A stretch of DNA of 64,000 bases, from NCBI GenBank assembly GCA_039024915.1, contig JBCCPK010000004.1, positions 248,001 to 312,000 on the forward strand, written 5' to 3'. This DNA comes from Pseudomonadota bacterium (GTDB lineage: Bacteria; Pseudomonadota; Alphaproteobacteria; Rhizobiales; MH13). A program made the translations under genes and the position numbers. This document shows positions 28,403 through 37,330 of the stretch, piece after piece (positions within the stretch are counted from its first letter, which is position 1; each line of letters starts with the position of its first letter). Under the pieces are notes generated by a model. The model was not told the DNA's origin and ran no database searches. It saw only the letters and a list, made by a program, of their open reading frames with translations.

Positions 28403-29203
28403 ATGCTACGGAAACTTGTTGCGGCTGGGGCCGTGCTGCTGGCAGTTGCTGCGCCAGCCTCTGCAGACACGCTCGATGAGGTTATCGATCGGGGGACCTT
28501 GCGCTGCGGGGTTGTGCTGGACTTTCCGCCCATCGGGTTCCGCGATTCAAACAATGAACCAGCGGGTTTCGATGTCGACTATTGCGCCGATCTCGCGGCT
28601 GCCCTTGACGTTGATCATGAGATTCTGCCGCTGACATGGGCCGAGCGCCTTCCGGTGATCGTCACGGGCCGTGCGGACGTGGTCTTTGGCGCAACCTCGG
28701 ATACGCTTGAGCGTGCCCGCACGGTCGGCTTCACCATCCCTTACGCGATCTATTTCGCTCAAGGCGTTGTCGGCGTGGACAGCGGTATCGAAACCTTCGA
28801 AGACATTCGCGGCAAGCGCGTTGCAGCCGCCGTTGGCACCGTCCCCGAGCAGGAGTGGCTGGAGATCGCCGCCGAATGGGGCGAGGAGGACCTGTACCAG
28901 GGCTATCAGTCGGAGAACGAAGTGTTCCTCGCAGTCGCACAAGGGCGCGCAGACATCGGGATCACGACCAACACCGCCGTTCTGCCGATTACTCAGCAGT
29001 ATGACACCGTCATCGCCGGTCCGCGCATGCCCTGGACGACCGATTACACCTCGGTTGTTGCCGACCGCAAAGATGTCAGCTGGCTCAACTACCTGAACCT
29101 TTTCGTGACCCATCAGGTTCGCTCGGGCCGCTATCAGGAGCTTTGGGGCCAGTATGTCGGCGGCGAGGCACCTGAGCTGCGCATCCCCGGCGTGCTCTAC
29201 TAA
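28403..29203 (+). CDS. ABC transporter amino-acid substrate-binding protein
   Basis: 266 residues. Signal peptide LVAAGAVLLAVAAPASA; then the family 3 solute-binding pattern LDEVIDRGTLRCGVVLDFPPIGFRDSNNEPAGFDVDYCADLAAAL, DVVFGATSDTLERARTVGFTIPY and GKRVAAAVGTVPEQ. Arg and Asp residues at the usual alpha-amino-acid clamp positions are present. Context with hydroxyproline enzymes suggests a hydroxyproline ligand. First gene of the operon; AGGGAGAACGAC precedes the ATG. Confidence 0.9.
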   Translation: MLRKLVAAGAVLLAVAAPASADTLDEVIDRGTLRCGVVLDFPPIGFRDSNNEPAGFDVDYCADLAAALDVDHEILPLTWAERLPVIVTGRADVVFGATSDTLERARTVGFTIPYAIYFAQGVVGVDSGIETFEDIRGKRVAAAVGTVPEQEWLEIAAEWGEEDLYQGYQSENEVFLAVAQGRADIGITTNTAVLPITQQYDTVIAGPRMPWTTDYTSVVADRKDVSWLNYLNLFVTHQVRSGRYQELWGQYVGGEAPELRIPGVLY

Positions 29204-29272
29204 GCCCGTCTAGCGTCATGATCATGCCTCTCCCGTCTGACTTGCGCGGGGGAGGCAGAGACTGTCACGGCT

Positions 29273-29935
29273 GTGTTTGATTACAACTTCCATTGGCGAC
29301 CGGTCTTTCGGGACCTGCCCGATCTGATCGCGGCGAGCCTGGTCACGCTCCAAGTGGCGGCGCTTGCGATGCTCTTGGGCATCGTCATGGGTCTGGTGCT
29401 TGCGCTGATCCGTTTGCATGGCAAAGGCCCACTACGCTGGTTCGCCACGGTCTGGGTGGAGCTTGCCCGCAACACGCCAGCCCTCATCCAGCTGTTCTTT
29501 TTCGGGTTTGGCCTCGGCGCTTTCGGCATTCACCTGTCGCCCTTTCTGATCGTCTTGATGGGCCTGACCTTCAACTGCGCTGGCTATCTGGCGGAGAACT
29601 TCCGGGGCGGATTTCAAGCTATCCCGGATACACAGCTGCGCGCGGCACGATCGCTGGGTATGACGGTCTGGCAGGCTTACACGCGGATCATCGTCCCGCA
29701 GGTTCTGCGCATCGTCTATCACCCGATCACCAACCAGATGGTCTGGGCGGTGTTGATGTCGTCGCTCGGTATGCTGGTCGGCTTCCGGGAACTGTCTGGC
29801 GAAACCCAGTTCTTCGCCTCGAGAACGTTCCGTATCTTTGAGTACTTCGCCGTGACGGCGGTCCTTTATTACGCCATCGTCAAAATCATCCTGCTCGGTT
29901 CGCGCGTGCTCGCGACGCGGCTTTTCCGGTACTGA
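29273..29935 (+). CDS. Amino-acid ABC transporter permease (1)
   Basis: About 220 residues from GTG 29273. HisM/HisQ type: five hydrophobic segments, N-terminal SLVTLQVAALAMLLGIVMGLVLALIR, ELARNTPALIQLFFFGFG, and the EAA-like loop QLRAARSLGMTVWQAYTRIIVPQVLRIV. Pairs with permease 2 to form the membrane core. The Shine-Dalgarno GGAGG is farther than usual from this GTG, so the exact start is uncertain. Confidence 0.9.
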   Translation: MFDYNFHWRPVFRDLPDLIAASLVTLQVAALAMLLGIVMGLVLALIRLHGKGPLRWFATVWVELARNTPALIQLFFFGFGLGAFGIHLSPFLIVLMGLTFNCAGYLAENFRGGFQAIPDTQLRAARSLGMTVWQAYTRIIVPQVLRIVYHPITNQMVWAVLMSSLGMLVGFRELSGETQFFASRTFRIFEYFAVTAVLYYAIVKIILLGSRVLATRLFRY

Positions 29936-29945
29936 GGGCGTCGGC

Positions 29946-30611
29946 ATGGAACCAACCGTCCAGTTCTTCAGCGGATTTGCAGCCAGCGACATGTGGTTCA
30001 TGGCCGAAGCGGCCTGGAGGACGCTGCTGATATCGGTTGTGTCGATTTCGCTGGGAACCTTGCTGGGGGTCGTTTTTGGCTGGCTTTTGTACGAGGGCAA
30101 GTTCTGGGCGACGGCAGGTCTGGCGGCGTTTCTGGACGTCTTCCGCTCTGTGCCGCTTCTGATACAGCTTGTTCTGTTCTTCAACTTCGCGCCCATCGTC
30201 GGGCTCAATCTCGACGCGTTTGCGTCCGGTGTCGTCGTGCTGACGATCTACACCGCCGCGCTGGTCGCCAACGTCGCAAGAGGTGGTCTCGAAGCGGTCG
30301 GCGCGCCCATGCGGCGCGCGGCGCGAAGTCTCGGCATGAGCTATTGGCAGACCCTACGCCATGTCGTCTTTCCCATCGGTGGGCGCGCGGTGTTTCCGTC
30401 CTGGATCGGTGTTGCGCTCGGCGTCATGAAGGACAGCGCGCTGGTTTCGGTGCTCGGCTATGTCGAGCTTCTACGGGCCAGCCAGATCTTGATCACGCGC
30501 ACGCAGGAACCCTTCCTGATCCTCGCGATCGCGGGGGCGTTCTATTTCGCTCTGTCCTACCCGGTGGCGCGGTATGCAGAGAAGCTTGAGCAACGGTGGG
30601 CGACACAATGA
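29946..30611 (+). CDS. Amino-acid ABC transporter permease (2)
   Basis: 221 residues. RTLLISVVSISLGTLLGVVFGWLL, DVFRSVPLLIQLVLFFNFAP and the EAA loop APMRRAARSLGMSYWQTLRHVVFPIG. Second HisM/HisQ-type permease. The stop overlaps the ATPase ATG (ATGA), which supports coupled synthesis. Confidence 0.9.
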   Translation: MEPTVQFFSGFAASDMWFMAEAAWRTLLISVVSISLGTLLGVVFGWLLYEGKFWATAGLAAFLDVFRSVPLLIQLVLFFNFAPIVGLNLDAFASGVVVLTIYTAALVANVARGGLEAVGAPMRRAARSLGMSYWQTLRHVVFPIGGRAVFPSWIGVALGVMKDSALVSVLGYVELLRASQILITRTQEPFLILAIAGAFYFALSYPVARYAEKLEQRWATQ

Positions 30612-31330
30612 TCGAGGTTCGGAACCTGCATAAGAGCTTCGGTGATCTTCAGGTGCTCAGGGGTATCGACCTCGATGTTGCCAACGGCGAAGTCGTCTCC
30701 GTGATAGGTGCGTCGGGCTCCGGCAAGTCAACCTTGTTGTACTGCATCAACGCACTTGAGCCGATCAATGATGGCTCGGTGAAGGTCGATGGTGTCGACG
30801 TGCATGCCAAGAGTACCGACATCAACAAGTTGCGTCAGAAGCTTGGCATGGTGTTCCAGCAGTGGAACAGTTTCCCGCATCTCACCGCGCTTGAGAATGT
30901 GGCCCTTGCACCAAAAATCGTGCGTGGCCTGTCCAAGAAGGAGGCCGAGGAGATCGCGGCGGAGCGGCTCAACCATGTCGGGCTCGGCGACAAGCTCAAG
31001 GTGTTCCCAGGCGCACTCTCCGGCGGGCAGCAGCAGCGATTGGCGATCGCTCGTGCTTTGGCGATGGAGCCTCAATACATGTTGTTTGATGAAGCAACCT
31101 CGGCGCTCGACCCTGAACTGGTGGGCGAGGTGCTCGATACCATGAGGCTGCTGGCCGAGGACGGAATGACCATGATTTGCGTGACCCATGAGATGGGCTT
31201 TGCGCGCGATGTGTCTGACCGTGTGGCCTACTTTCATGATGGCCTGATGGAGGAGATCGGCCCGCCATCGCAGATCTTTGGTGAGGCCCAATCGGAGAAC
31301 ACACGAAGGTTTCTGTCGAAGGTCCGCTAG
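30608..31330 (+). CDS. Amino-acid ABC transporter ATP-binding protein
   Basis: 240 residues from ATG 30608, overlapping the permease stop as ATGA (a GTG 12 nt upstream is less likely). Walker A GASGSGKSTLLYCIN, Q loop VFQQWNSFPHLTALEN, signature LSGGQQQRLAIARAL, Walker B YMLFDEATSALDPE, H loop CVTHEMGFARDVSDR. GlnQ/HisP type. Energises the importer. Confidence 0.94.
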   Translation: MIEVRNLHKSFGDLQVLRGIDLDVANGEVVSVIGASGSGKSTLLYCINALEPINDGSVKVDGVDVHAKSTDINKLRQKLGMVFQQWNSFPHLTALENVALAPKIVRGLSKKEAEEIAAERLNHVGLGDKLKVFPGALSGGQQQRLAIARALAMEPQYMLFDEATSALDPELVGEVLDTMRLLAEDGMTMICVTHEMGFARDVSDRVAYFHDGLMEEIGPPSQIFGEAQSENTRRFLSKVR

Positions 31331-31418
31331 AGCAGCGTTGCTGCTCACGCACGCCGATTGACGGCCAAGAGCGCCGCCCAACAAGCGGGCTGGCGCCGAC
31401 GAAAAGGAGGAAAGGGTT

Positions 31419-32378
31419 ATGCATCCATCACTGTTTTACGGCTGTGTTCCGGCCCTGATGACACCGTGTCTTGCGGACCGGACGCCCGATTACGATACGC
31501 TCGTGCGCAAGGGGAAAGAGCTCGTCGCCAAGGGCATGTCCGGGGTGGTCTATTGTGGGTCGATGGGCGACTGGCCGCTGCTGAGCGATGAGCAGCGCAA
31601 GGAGGGTGTCAGGCGTCTTGTTGAAGCCGGTGTGCCAACGCTGGTGGGCACCGGCGCGATCAACACGAATTCCGCTGTGGGCCTTGCCGCGCATGCCGCA
31701 GAGGTTGGCGCAGTCGGGCTGATGGTTATTCCGCGCGTGCTGTCGCGCGGCACATCGGCTGCGGCTCAGAAGGCGCATTTCTCCGCCGTCCTCGAAGCTG
31801 CAAACGGGCTACCATCGATCATCTACAATAGCCCCTATTATGGCTTTGCGACGCGCGCGGAGCTGTTCTTCGATTTGCGCAGGCAGTACCCTAATCTGAT
31901 CGGTTTCAAGGAGTTCGGCGGTGCTGCCGACCTGCGCTATGCCGGCGAGAACATCACCTCGCAGGACGAGGACGTCCTGTTGATGGTTGGTGTCGATACC
32001 GAAGTCTATAGCGGCTATGTCCACTGCGGGGCGCAGGGCGCGGTTACCGGCATCGGCAACGCCCTGCCCGATGAGGTTCTGCACCTCATCTCGCTTTGCG
32101 AGAAGGCGGCGGCGGGCGATGCGCACGCGCGGGTGCGCGCCAAGGAGCTTGATGAGGCTCTGCACGTTCTGTCCACCTTCGACGAGGGTCCCGATCTAGT
32201 GCTCTTCTACAAGCATCTGATGGTCTTGAATGGTGGCGAAGAGTACGCGCTACACCTGAACGAGACCGACAAGCTGTCGGACAGCCAGCGCGGCTATCTG
32301 GAGGCGCAGTACCAGCTCTTCCGGCAATGGTACGCGCAGTGGAACAGTGAGCCTGCCGTCCTTGCAAAGTCCGCGTAG
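31419..32378 (+). CDS. DHDPS-family lyase; probable 1-pyrroline-4-hydroxy-2-carboxylate deaminase
   Basis: 319 residues. DapA/NAL superfamily TIM barrel: Tyr136 in IIYNSPYYGF and Schiff-base Lys164 in IGFKEFGG. The family has several activities. Within this operon (D-amino acid oxidase-like enzyme, 4-hydroxyproline epimerase) the likeliest is deamination of 1-pyrroline-4-hydroxy-2-carboxylate to 2-oxoglutarate semialdehyde. AAAAGGAGGAAAGGGTT precedes the ATG, an exceptionally good Shine-Dalgarno. Lysine-pathway DapA is unlikely because of the context and the length. Confidence 0.82.
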   Translation: MHPSLFYGCVPALMTPCLADRTPDYDTLVRKGKELVAKGMSGVVYCGSMGDWPLLSDEQRKEGVRRLVEAGVPTLVGTGAINTNSAVGLAAHAAEVGAVGLMVIPRVLSRGTSAAAQKAHFSAVLEAANGLPSIIYNSPYYGFATRAELFFDLRRQYPNLIGFKEFGGAADLRYAGENITSQDEDVLLMVGVDTEVYSGYVHCGAQGAVTGIGNALPDEVLHLISLCEKAAAGDAHARVRAKELDEALHVLSTFDEGPDLVLFYKHLMVLNGGEEYALHLNETDKLSDSQRGYLEAQYQLFRQWYAQWNSEPAVLAKSA

Positions 32379-32399
32379 GCGCGACACGGGCGCGCCTCA

Positions 32400-33653
32400 G
32401 TGGCCAGTGAGATAGCCTTTGACCAATGTGTCGTTGGTGCAGGGATCATCGGGGTGACGATTGCCTTGAAGCTTAGCGAAGCCGGTCAGTCTGTGCTGCT
32501 TGTCGACGCCAAGGGCATGGGTGAGGAAACAAGTCGGGGCAACGCGGCCGCCTTCGCATTTGCTGACGTGGAACCTCTGGCGTCGCCTTCGACTTTGCTC
32601 AAGTCGCCGCGCTGGCTTTTGGATCCGCTCGGACCGCTATCGGTACCGCCATCCTACGCGCTCAAAATGGCACCCTGGATGATGCAGTTCGCCCGTGCCT
32701 GTCTTCCCGCAGCGCATGCCGCTAGCGTCAAGGCGCAAGCCGCGCTGATGGAGCTCGCCAAGCAGGAGACCGAGCCCATGTTCGAGGCTGCTGGCCTTTC
32801 CCACCACCTTCGGCATGAGGGTTCGCTTTATCTCTACGAAGGACGAACCGCCTTTGATGCAGCGGCGCCGGTTTGGGAGCTGAAGGCGCGCCACGGGGTG
32901 GAATTCGAGCCCGTGAGCGGTGACCGGCTTGCGGACCTGCAACCAAACCTCGGTGCGGCCTACACACACGCCATACATGTGCCCCGTTGGATGACGGTCT
33001 CCGATCCCTTCGATGTCACGGTTGCTCTGGGACAGAATGCTGTCGAGCGTGGTGCCACGTTTCAGCGCAGGCGGATCAGGTCCATCAGGCCGGACGAGCG
33101 GGGAGTAACGCTCGCATTCGCAGACGGTGAGAGCGTGGTCGCGAAGCAGGCGGTGATCGCTGCCGGAGCCTGGTCGAAGACGCTGACGGAGATGGTGGGC
33201 GACTGGGTGCCGCTGGAAGCGGAGCGCGGCTACAACACCACCCTGCCTCCCGGCTCTTTCGACTTGAAGCGTCAACTGGTGTTGCCTGCTGATGGCTATG
33301 TGATCACGCCGATCGAAGCCGGGATCAGGGTGGGGGGCGCGGCGGAGTTTGCCGGCCTTCACACGCCGCCGGATTATCGCCGGTCAGATATCCTCCTGAA
33401 GAAGTCCACGCGCGTGATGAAGGGCCTGAAGACCGAAGGCGGCAAGCAGTGGATGGGCGTGCGTCCCAGCATGCCCGACACGCTGCCTGTGATTGGCCGT
33501 GCGCCATCGCATCCACGCATTTTCTACGCATTCGGGCACGGACATCTTGGTCTCACTCAAAGCGCCGCCACGGCGCGTATCATCCGCGATCTGGTTCTAG
33601 GACGGCCGCCCCCAATCGATCCGCAGCCCTACCGAGCGCAGAGGTTCCACTGA
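32400..33653 (+). CDS. FAD-dependent D-amino acid dehydrogenase family; probable D-hydroxyproline dehydrogenase
   Basis: 417 residues from GTG 32400. FAD site CVVGAGIIGVTIALKLSEAGQSVLLVDAKGMGEETSRGNAAAF; the DAO-fold C-terminal part MGVRPSMPDTLPVIGRAPSHPRIFYAFGHGHLGLTQSAATARII. DadA-like flavoenzymes encoded with hydroxyproline epimerase oxidise cis-4-hydroxy-D-proline. The last base of its TGA is the first base of the next ATG (TGATG). Confidence 0.83.
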   Translation: MASEIAFDQCVVGAGIIGVTIALKLSEAGQSVLLVDAKGMGEETSRGNAAAFAFADVEPLASPSTLLKSPRWLLDPLGPLSVPPSYALKMAPWMMQFARACLPAAHAASVKAQAALMELAKQETEPMFEAAGLSHHLRHEGSLYLYEGRTAFDAAAPVWELKARHGVEFEPVSGDRLADLQPNLGAAYTHAIHVPRWMTVSDPFDVTVALGQNAVERGATFQRRRIRSIRPDERGVTLAFADGESVVAKQAVIAAGAWSKTLTEMVGDWVPLEAERGYNTTLPPGSFDLKRQLVLPADGYVITPIEAGIRVGGAAEFAGLHTPPDYRRSDILLKKSTRVMKGLKTEGGKQWMGVRPSMPDTLPVIGRAPSHPRIFYAFGHGHLGLTQSAATARIIRDLVLGRPPPIDPQPYRAQRFH

Positions 33654-34654
33654 TGGCCTCGCACACCTTCTTCTGCGTTGACGGACACACCTGCGGCAAC
33701 CCCGTGCGCATGGTCACGGGCGGCGCGCCGCCGCTTGAAGGCGCGACGATGCTGGAAAGGCGTGCACACTTCCTTGCCGAGTACGACTGGATACGCCGCG
33801 GGCTGATGTTCGAGCCACGCGGTCACGACATCATGTCGGGCTCGATCCTCTATCCGCCGACGCGAGACGACTGCGATGTCGCGATCCTTTTCATCGAGAC
33901 GTCCGGCTGCCTGCCCATGTGTGGCCACGGCACGATTGGCACGGTGACGATGATGATCGAGCAGGGGCTGGTGACGCCCAAGACCTCCGGCGTTGTGCGG
34001 CTCGATACGCCCGCAGGCCTTGTTCTTGCAGAGTATCGCCAAGAAGGGGAGCACGTCGAGGAGGTGAAGCTCACCAACGTTCCAGCGTTTCTCCACTCGG
34101 AGGGGCTGACTGCTGAGGTTGAGGGGCTGGGTGAGGTCCGGGTGGACGTCGCGTATGGCGGGAATTTCTACGCCATCGTCGACCCTCAACCCGCCTTCCG
34201 GGACATGGCTGACTTTAGTGCGCTCGACCTGATCCGCCTCAGCCCAAAACTGCGTGCCGCTCTCAACGAGGCATACAGGTTTGAGCACCCGGAACAGCCT
34301 TCAATTAATGGCCTGAGCCACATTCTGTGGACCGGAAAACCGACGGTGGATGGTGCAACGGCGCGCAACGCGGTCTTCTATGGCGACAAGGCCATCGACC
34401 GCTCGCCATGTGGCACGGGCACATCGGCCCGGATGGCGCAATGGGCGGCACACGGAAAACTGGCTGTGGGCGAAGCCTTTGTCCATGAGAGCATCATCGG
34501 CTCGACCTTCACCGGGCGGATCGAAGGGAACGCCAAAGTCGGCCAGTTCGACGCGATCATCCCCTCGATTTCGGGCTGGGCCCGCATGACCGGCTACAAC
34601 ACGCTGTTCATCAATGATCGCGATCCCTACGCCCACGGGTTCGACGTCACATGA
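33653..34654 (+). CDS. 4-hydroxyproline 2-epimerase (proline racemase superfamily, Cys/Cys)
   Basis: 333 residues. Both catalytic cysteines are present: Cys90 in MCGHGTIG and Cys253 in [11 protein letters not shown]. This Cys/Cys pair is typical of 4-hydroxyproline 2-epimerases and proline racemases; the operon points to the former. It converts trans-4-hydroxy-L-proline to cis-4-hydroxy-D-proline. ATG 33653 overlaps the preceding stop by one base, so translation is coupled. Confidence 0.87.
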   Translation: MASHTFFCVDGHTCGNPVRMVTGGAPPLEGATMLERRAHFLAEYDWIRRGLMFEPRGHDIMSGSILYPPTRDDCDVAILFIETSGCLPMCGHGTIGTVTMMIEQGLVTPKTSGVVRLDTPAGLVLAEYRQEGEHVEEVKLTNVPAFLHSEGLTAEVEGLGEVRVDVAYGGNFYAIVDPQPAFRDMADFSALDLIRLSPKLRAALNEAYRFEHPEQPSINGLSHILWTGKPTVDGATARNAVFYGDKAIDRSPCGTGTSARMAQWAAHGKLAVGEAFVHESIIGSTFTGRIEGNAKVGQFDAIIPSISGWARMTGYNTLFINDRDPYAHGFDVT

Positions 34655-34679
34655 TGAAACCACCCATGAAAGACACGCC

Positions 34680-35786
34680 ATGAAGATTACTGCCATCCGG
34701 GCTTACCAGGTCGATCTGCCGCTCAAAGAGGGTCGCTACAGCTGGTCCAACGGCAACTATGTGGAGGTTTTCGACGCCACGGTTGTCGAGGTGGAAACCG
34801 ATGCCGGCATCACCGGTTATGGCGAATGCTGCCCGCTTGGGTCGGCCTATCTGCCAGCTTATGCGCTAGGCGTGCGCTCGGGCCTCGCGGAGATCGCGCC
34901 TCAGGTGATCGGCTTCGACCCCCGCAATCATGCGGTGCTCAACCGGCACATGGACGCGGTTCTGCGCGGGCATCCTTACGTGAAGGCGGCAATCGATGTC
35001 GCCTGTTGGGACATTCTGGGCAAGGCCACCGGCCTTCCAGCCTATCAGCTTCTTGGGGGCAAGGCGCAGGACGACGTCACGCTCTACCGGGCGATCTCGC
35101 AAATCGAACCGTCCGCCATGGCGACCAACGTCGCGGGTTATCGCGACGAGGGCTACACCAAGTTCCAGCTGAAGGTCGGCGCGGATGCGGACAGCGATAT
35201 CGAGCGTATCCATCTGTGCGCAAAGGAAATGCGTCCCGGCGACGTCCTTGTGGCCGATGCCAACACCGGCTGGACGATGCATGAAGCCGCTCGGGTCGTG
35301 AACGCGGTACGTGACGTGGACGTCTATATCGAGCAGCCCTGTCCAACCTACGAGGAATGCCTCGTCACACGGCGGCGCACGTCTTTGCCGTTTGTCCTCG
35401 ATGAGGTCATCACCGGCGTGGACAGCCTGACCCGTGCTCTTGCCGATGGGGCGATGGACGTCATCAACCTCAAGATATCCAAGGTGGGTGGGCTGACCAA
35501 AGCGCGGCTGATCCGCGACATCTGTATCAATGCGGGCATACCCATGACGATTGAAGACACATGGGGCGGCGACATCGTTACCGCGACGATCGCGCATCTG
35601 GCACAGTCGACACCCGAAGAGTTCACCTTCTCCGCCACCGATTTCAATTCCTACGGGACTGTCGATATCGCCGACGGTGCCCCAAAGCGCGTCAATGGCA
35701 AGATGAAGGCATCCGATGCGCCGGGCCTTGGCATCGCACCGATCAAAGATGCGCTCGGCGATCCTGTCTTGGATGTGCACGCGTGA
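34680..35786 (+). CDS. Enolase-superfamily (MLE subgroup) enzyme; probable hydroxyproline dehydratase or hydroxyproline-betaine epimerase
   Basis: 368 residues. Muconate-lactonizing subgroup: Lys165 in KFQLKVG (the first Lys of the usual KxK is Gln163), metal ligands Asp193 (DANTGW), Glu218 (IEQPC) and Asp241 (VLDEV), and a second Lys in NLKISKVGG (Lys265/Lys268). Family members with this context include cis-3-hydroxy-L-proline dehydratase and 4-hydroxyproline betaine 2-epimerase (HpbD type); sequence alone does not decide. Start ATG 34680, 26 bp after the epimerase stop; its own stop overlaps the next gene. Confidence 0.78.
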   Translation: MKITAIRAYQVDLPLKEGRYSWSNGNYVEVFDATVVEVETDAGITGYGECCPLGSAYLPAYALGVRSGLAEIAPQVIGFDPRNHAVLNRHMDAVLRGHPYVKAAIDVACWDILGKATGLPAYQLLGGKAQDDVTLYRAISQIEPSAMATNVAGYRDEGYTKFQLKVGADADSDIERIHLCAKEMRPGDVLVADANTGWTMHEAARVVNAVRDVDVYIEQPCPTYEECLVTRRRTSLPFVLDEVITGVDSLTRALADGAMDVINLKISKVGGLTKARLIRDICINAGIPMTIEDTWGGDIVTATIAHLAQSTPEEFTFSATDFNSYGTVDIADGAPKRVNGKMKASDAPGLGIAPIKDALGDPVLDVHA

Positions 35787-36808
35787 GGAGCAAGGCCTCA
35801 ATCCACCTCGTTGGTTGTCACGCTGAAGGTGAGGTTGGCGATGTCATCGTCGGCGGTGTTGCGCCGCCGCCGGGTGATACGCTGTGGGAGCAGTCGCGCT
35901 GGATCGCGCAGGACGATCACTTGCGCAATTTTGTTCTCAACGAGCCCAGAGGCGGCGTCTTCCGCCATGTCAATCTACTGGTCCCGCCCAAGAACCCCAA
36001 GGCGGCCATGGGTTTCATCATCATGGAACCGGTGCACACCCCGCCCATGTCCGGGTCCAACTCGCTGTGCGTTGCGACAGTCCTGCTTGATACTGGCATC
36101 ATCGCGATGGACGAGCCGGAGACGCGGTTCACGCTTGAAGCGCCAGGCGGTTTGGTGGAGGTGGTGGCCAGCTGCGCCGATGGCAAAGCCCAGTCGGTCC
36201 GCGTCACCAACCACCCCAGCTTCGCGCAGCACCTTGATCATCGGCTTGAGGTCGAAGGGCTTGGCACGCTGATGGTCGACACCGCCTATGGCGGCGACAG
36301 TTTCGTGCTGGTCGATGCCTCCAAGCTGGGGTTTTCCGTGCGGCCCGATGAAGCGCGCGACCTGTCCGAAACGGGGATGGCGATCACGAAGGCGGCCAAC
36401 GAGCAGATCGGCTTCTCACACCCCAACAATCCCGACTGGTCGCACATCTCGTTCTGCCAGTTCACGATGCCCGTCACCGTCAAAGACGGCGTCAAGACCG
36501 GCCGCAATGCGGTGGCCATCGAGCCGGGGAAAATCGATCGCTCGCCGACGGGTACCGGTTGTTCGGCGCGTATGGCTGTTCTGCATGCTCGTGGGCAGCT
36601 TGAGGTCGCAGAGCGCTTTGTGGGGCGGTCGATTATCGGCAGCCAGTTCGACTGCCGGATCGAGGGCGAGACCACGCTCGAAGGGACGCCGTGCATCATC
36701 CCGTCCATCAGCGGGCGCGCCTGGATCACCGAAACCAAGCAGCTGATGCTGGACCCGTCGGACCCTTGGCCGGAAGGCTACCGGGTCGGCGACACCTGGC
36801 CAGGCTAG
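35783..36808 (+). CDS. Proline racemase family paralogue lacking the catalytic Cys pair
   Basis: 341 residues from GTG 35783, overlapping the preceding stop as GTGA. The two active-site loops read MSGSNSLC (Ser90 in place of the first Cys) and [11 protein letters not shown] (Thr256 in place of the second Cys; a Cys sits three residues later). Cys/Thr members are trans-3-hydroxy-L-proline dehydratases and Ser/Cys members also act on hydroxyprolines. This Ser/Thr combination would favour dehydration over racemisation, if active. Last gene of the catabolic operon. Confidence 0.78.
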   Translation: MRSKASIHLVGCHAEGEVGDVIVGGVAPPPGDTLWEQSRWIAQDDHLRNFVLNEPRGGVFRHVNLLVPPKNPKAAMGFIIMEPVHTPPMSGSNSLCVATVLLDTGIIAMDEPETRFTLEAPGGLVEVVASCADGKAQSVRVTNHPSFAQHLDHRLEVEGLGTLMVDTAYGGDSFVLVDASKLGFSVRPDEARDLSETGMAITKAANEQIGFSHPNNPDWSHISFCQFTMPVTVKDGVKTGRNAVAIEPGKIDRSPTGTGCSARMAVLHARGQLEVAERFVGRSIIGSQFDCRIEGETTLEGTPCIIPSISGRAWITETKQLMLDPSDPWPEGYRVGDTWPG

Positions 36809-36991
36809 CGCCCGGCGCGCAGCTGAAGCAAGCGAGACCCTGTCAGCCTGGCATTTTCGTGATTGCCATCACATCGGATGCACCCGGTTTTCGCTAGGCA
36901 TTGGGACGGCAACATCGCCGCTAACGCACTTGTCCATCCAGTCGAACCAAGCGTTCACCAGACTGGGCACATGGCAAAGGGAACCAGGACA

Positions 36992-37219
36992 ATGAGTGAC
37001 GATATGAAATTCGGCTTCGACCTCAAATCGAAAGACAAGCAGGACCTGACGGGCCGCAGCCAGGTCGATGGCTTTGACTTCACTGACTACATCATGCCGA
37101 GAACCTCTGATTTCTCCCGCCACGACAAGACCTCCAGCTACGACAGCGGTGGGCCGATGGCGTACGACGGTGGAATGTATGATTTCGGCGACATAGGAGA
37201 CGATGGCTTGCTGTTCTGA
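36992..37219 (+). CDS. Small acidic Gly/Tyr/Asp-rich protein
   Basis: 75 residues from ATG 36992 (MAKGTRTM upstream is in frame from 36971, but AGGGAACCAGGAC lies closer to the second ATG). Highly charged and without hydrophobic segments: DFTDYIMPRTSDFSRHDKTSSYDSGGPMAYDGGMYDFGDIGDDGLLF. No family recognised. It lies 183 bp after the operon end and may have its own promoter. Followed by a long-looped inverted repeat. Confidence 0.55.
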   Translation: MSDDMKFGFDLKSKDKQDLTGRSQVDGFDFTDYIMPRTSDFSRHDKTSSYDSGGPMAYDGGMYDFGDIGDDGLLF

Positions 37220-37238
37220 TGGTCAGCCCAACATCAAC

Positions 37239-37319
37239 AGGCGGTGTCGGAGCCTGCCGCAACTCTCCCCCCCCTGCTCAGTAGCCCTGGCAAGGACGCT
37301 GAACCACCTGACACCGCCT
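37239..37319. repeat. Inverted repeat with 61-nt loop between convergent genes
   Basis: AGGCGGTGTC (37239-37248) and GACACCGCCT (37310-37319) are perfect 10-bp inverted arms. The loop has eight consecutive C. It lies between the small acidic gene and the convergent sulfotransferase gene and may serve as a shared transcript end, although no T run follows on either side. Confidence 0.5.
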
Positions 37320-37330
37320 TCTTCTGCGCG

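Noticed and set aside
35783-36808. Second proline racemase gene as a pseudogene
   Set aside because: The frame is intact, full length, coupled by GTGA to the preceding gene and keeps the surrounding motif residues, so altered chemistry is more likely than decay.
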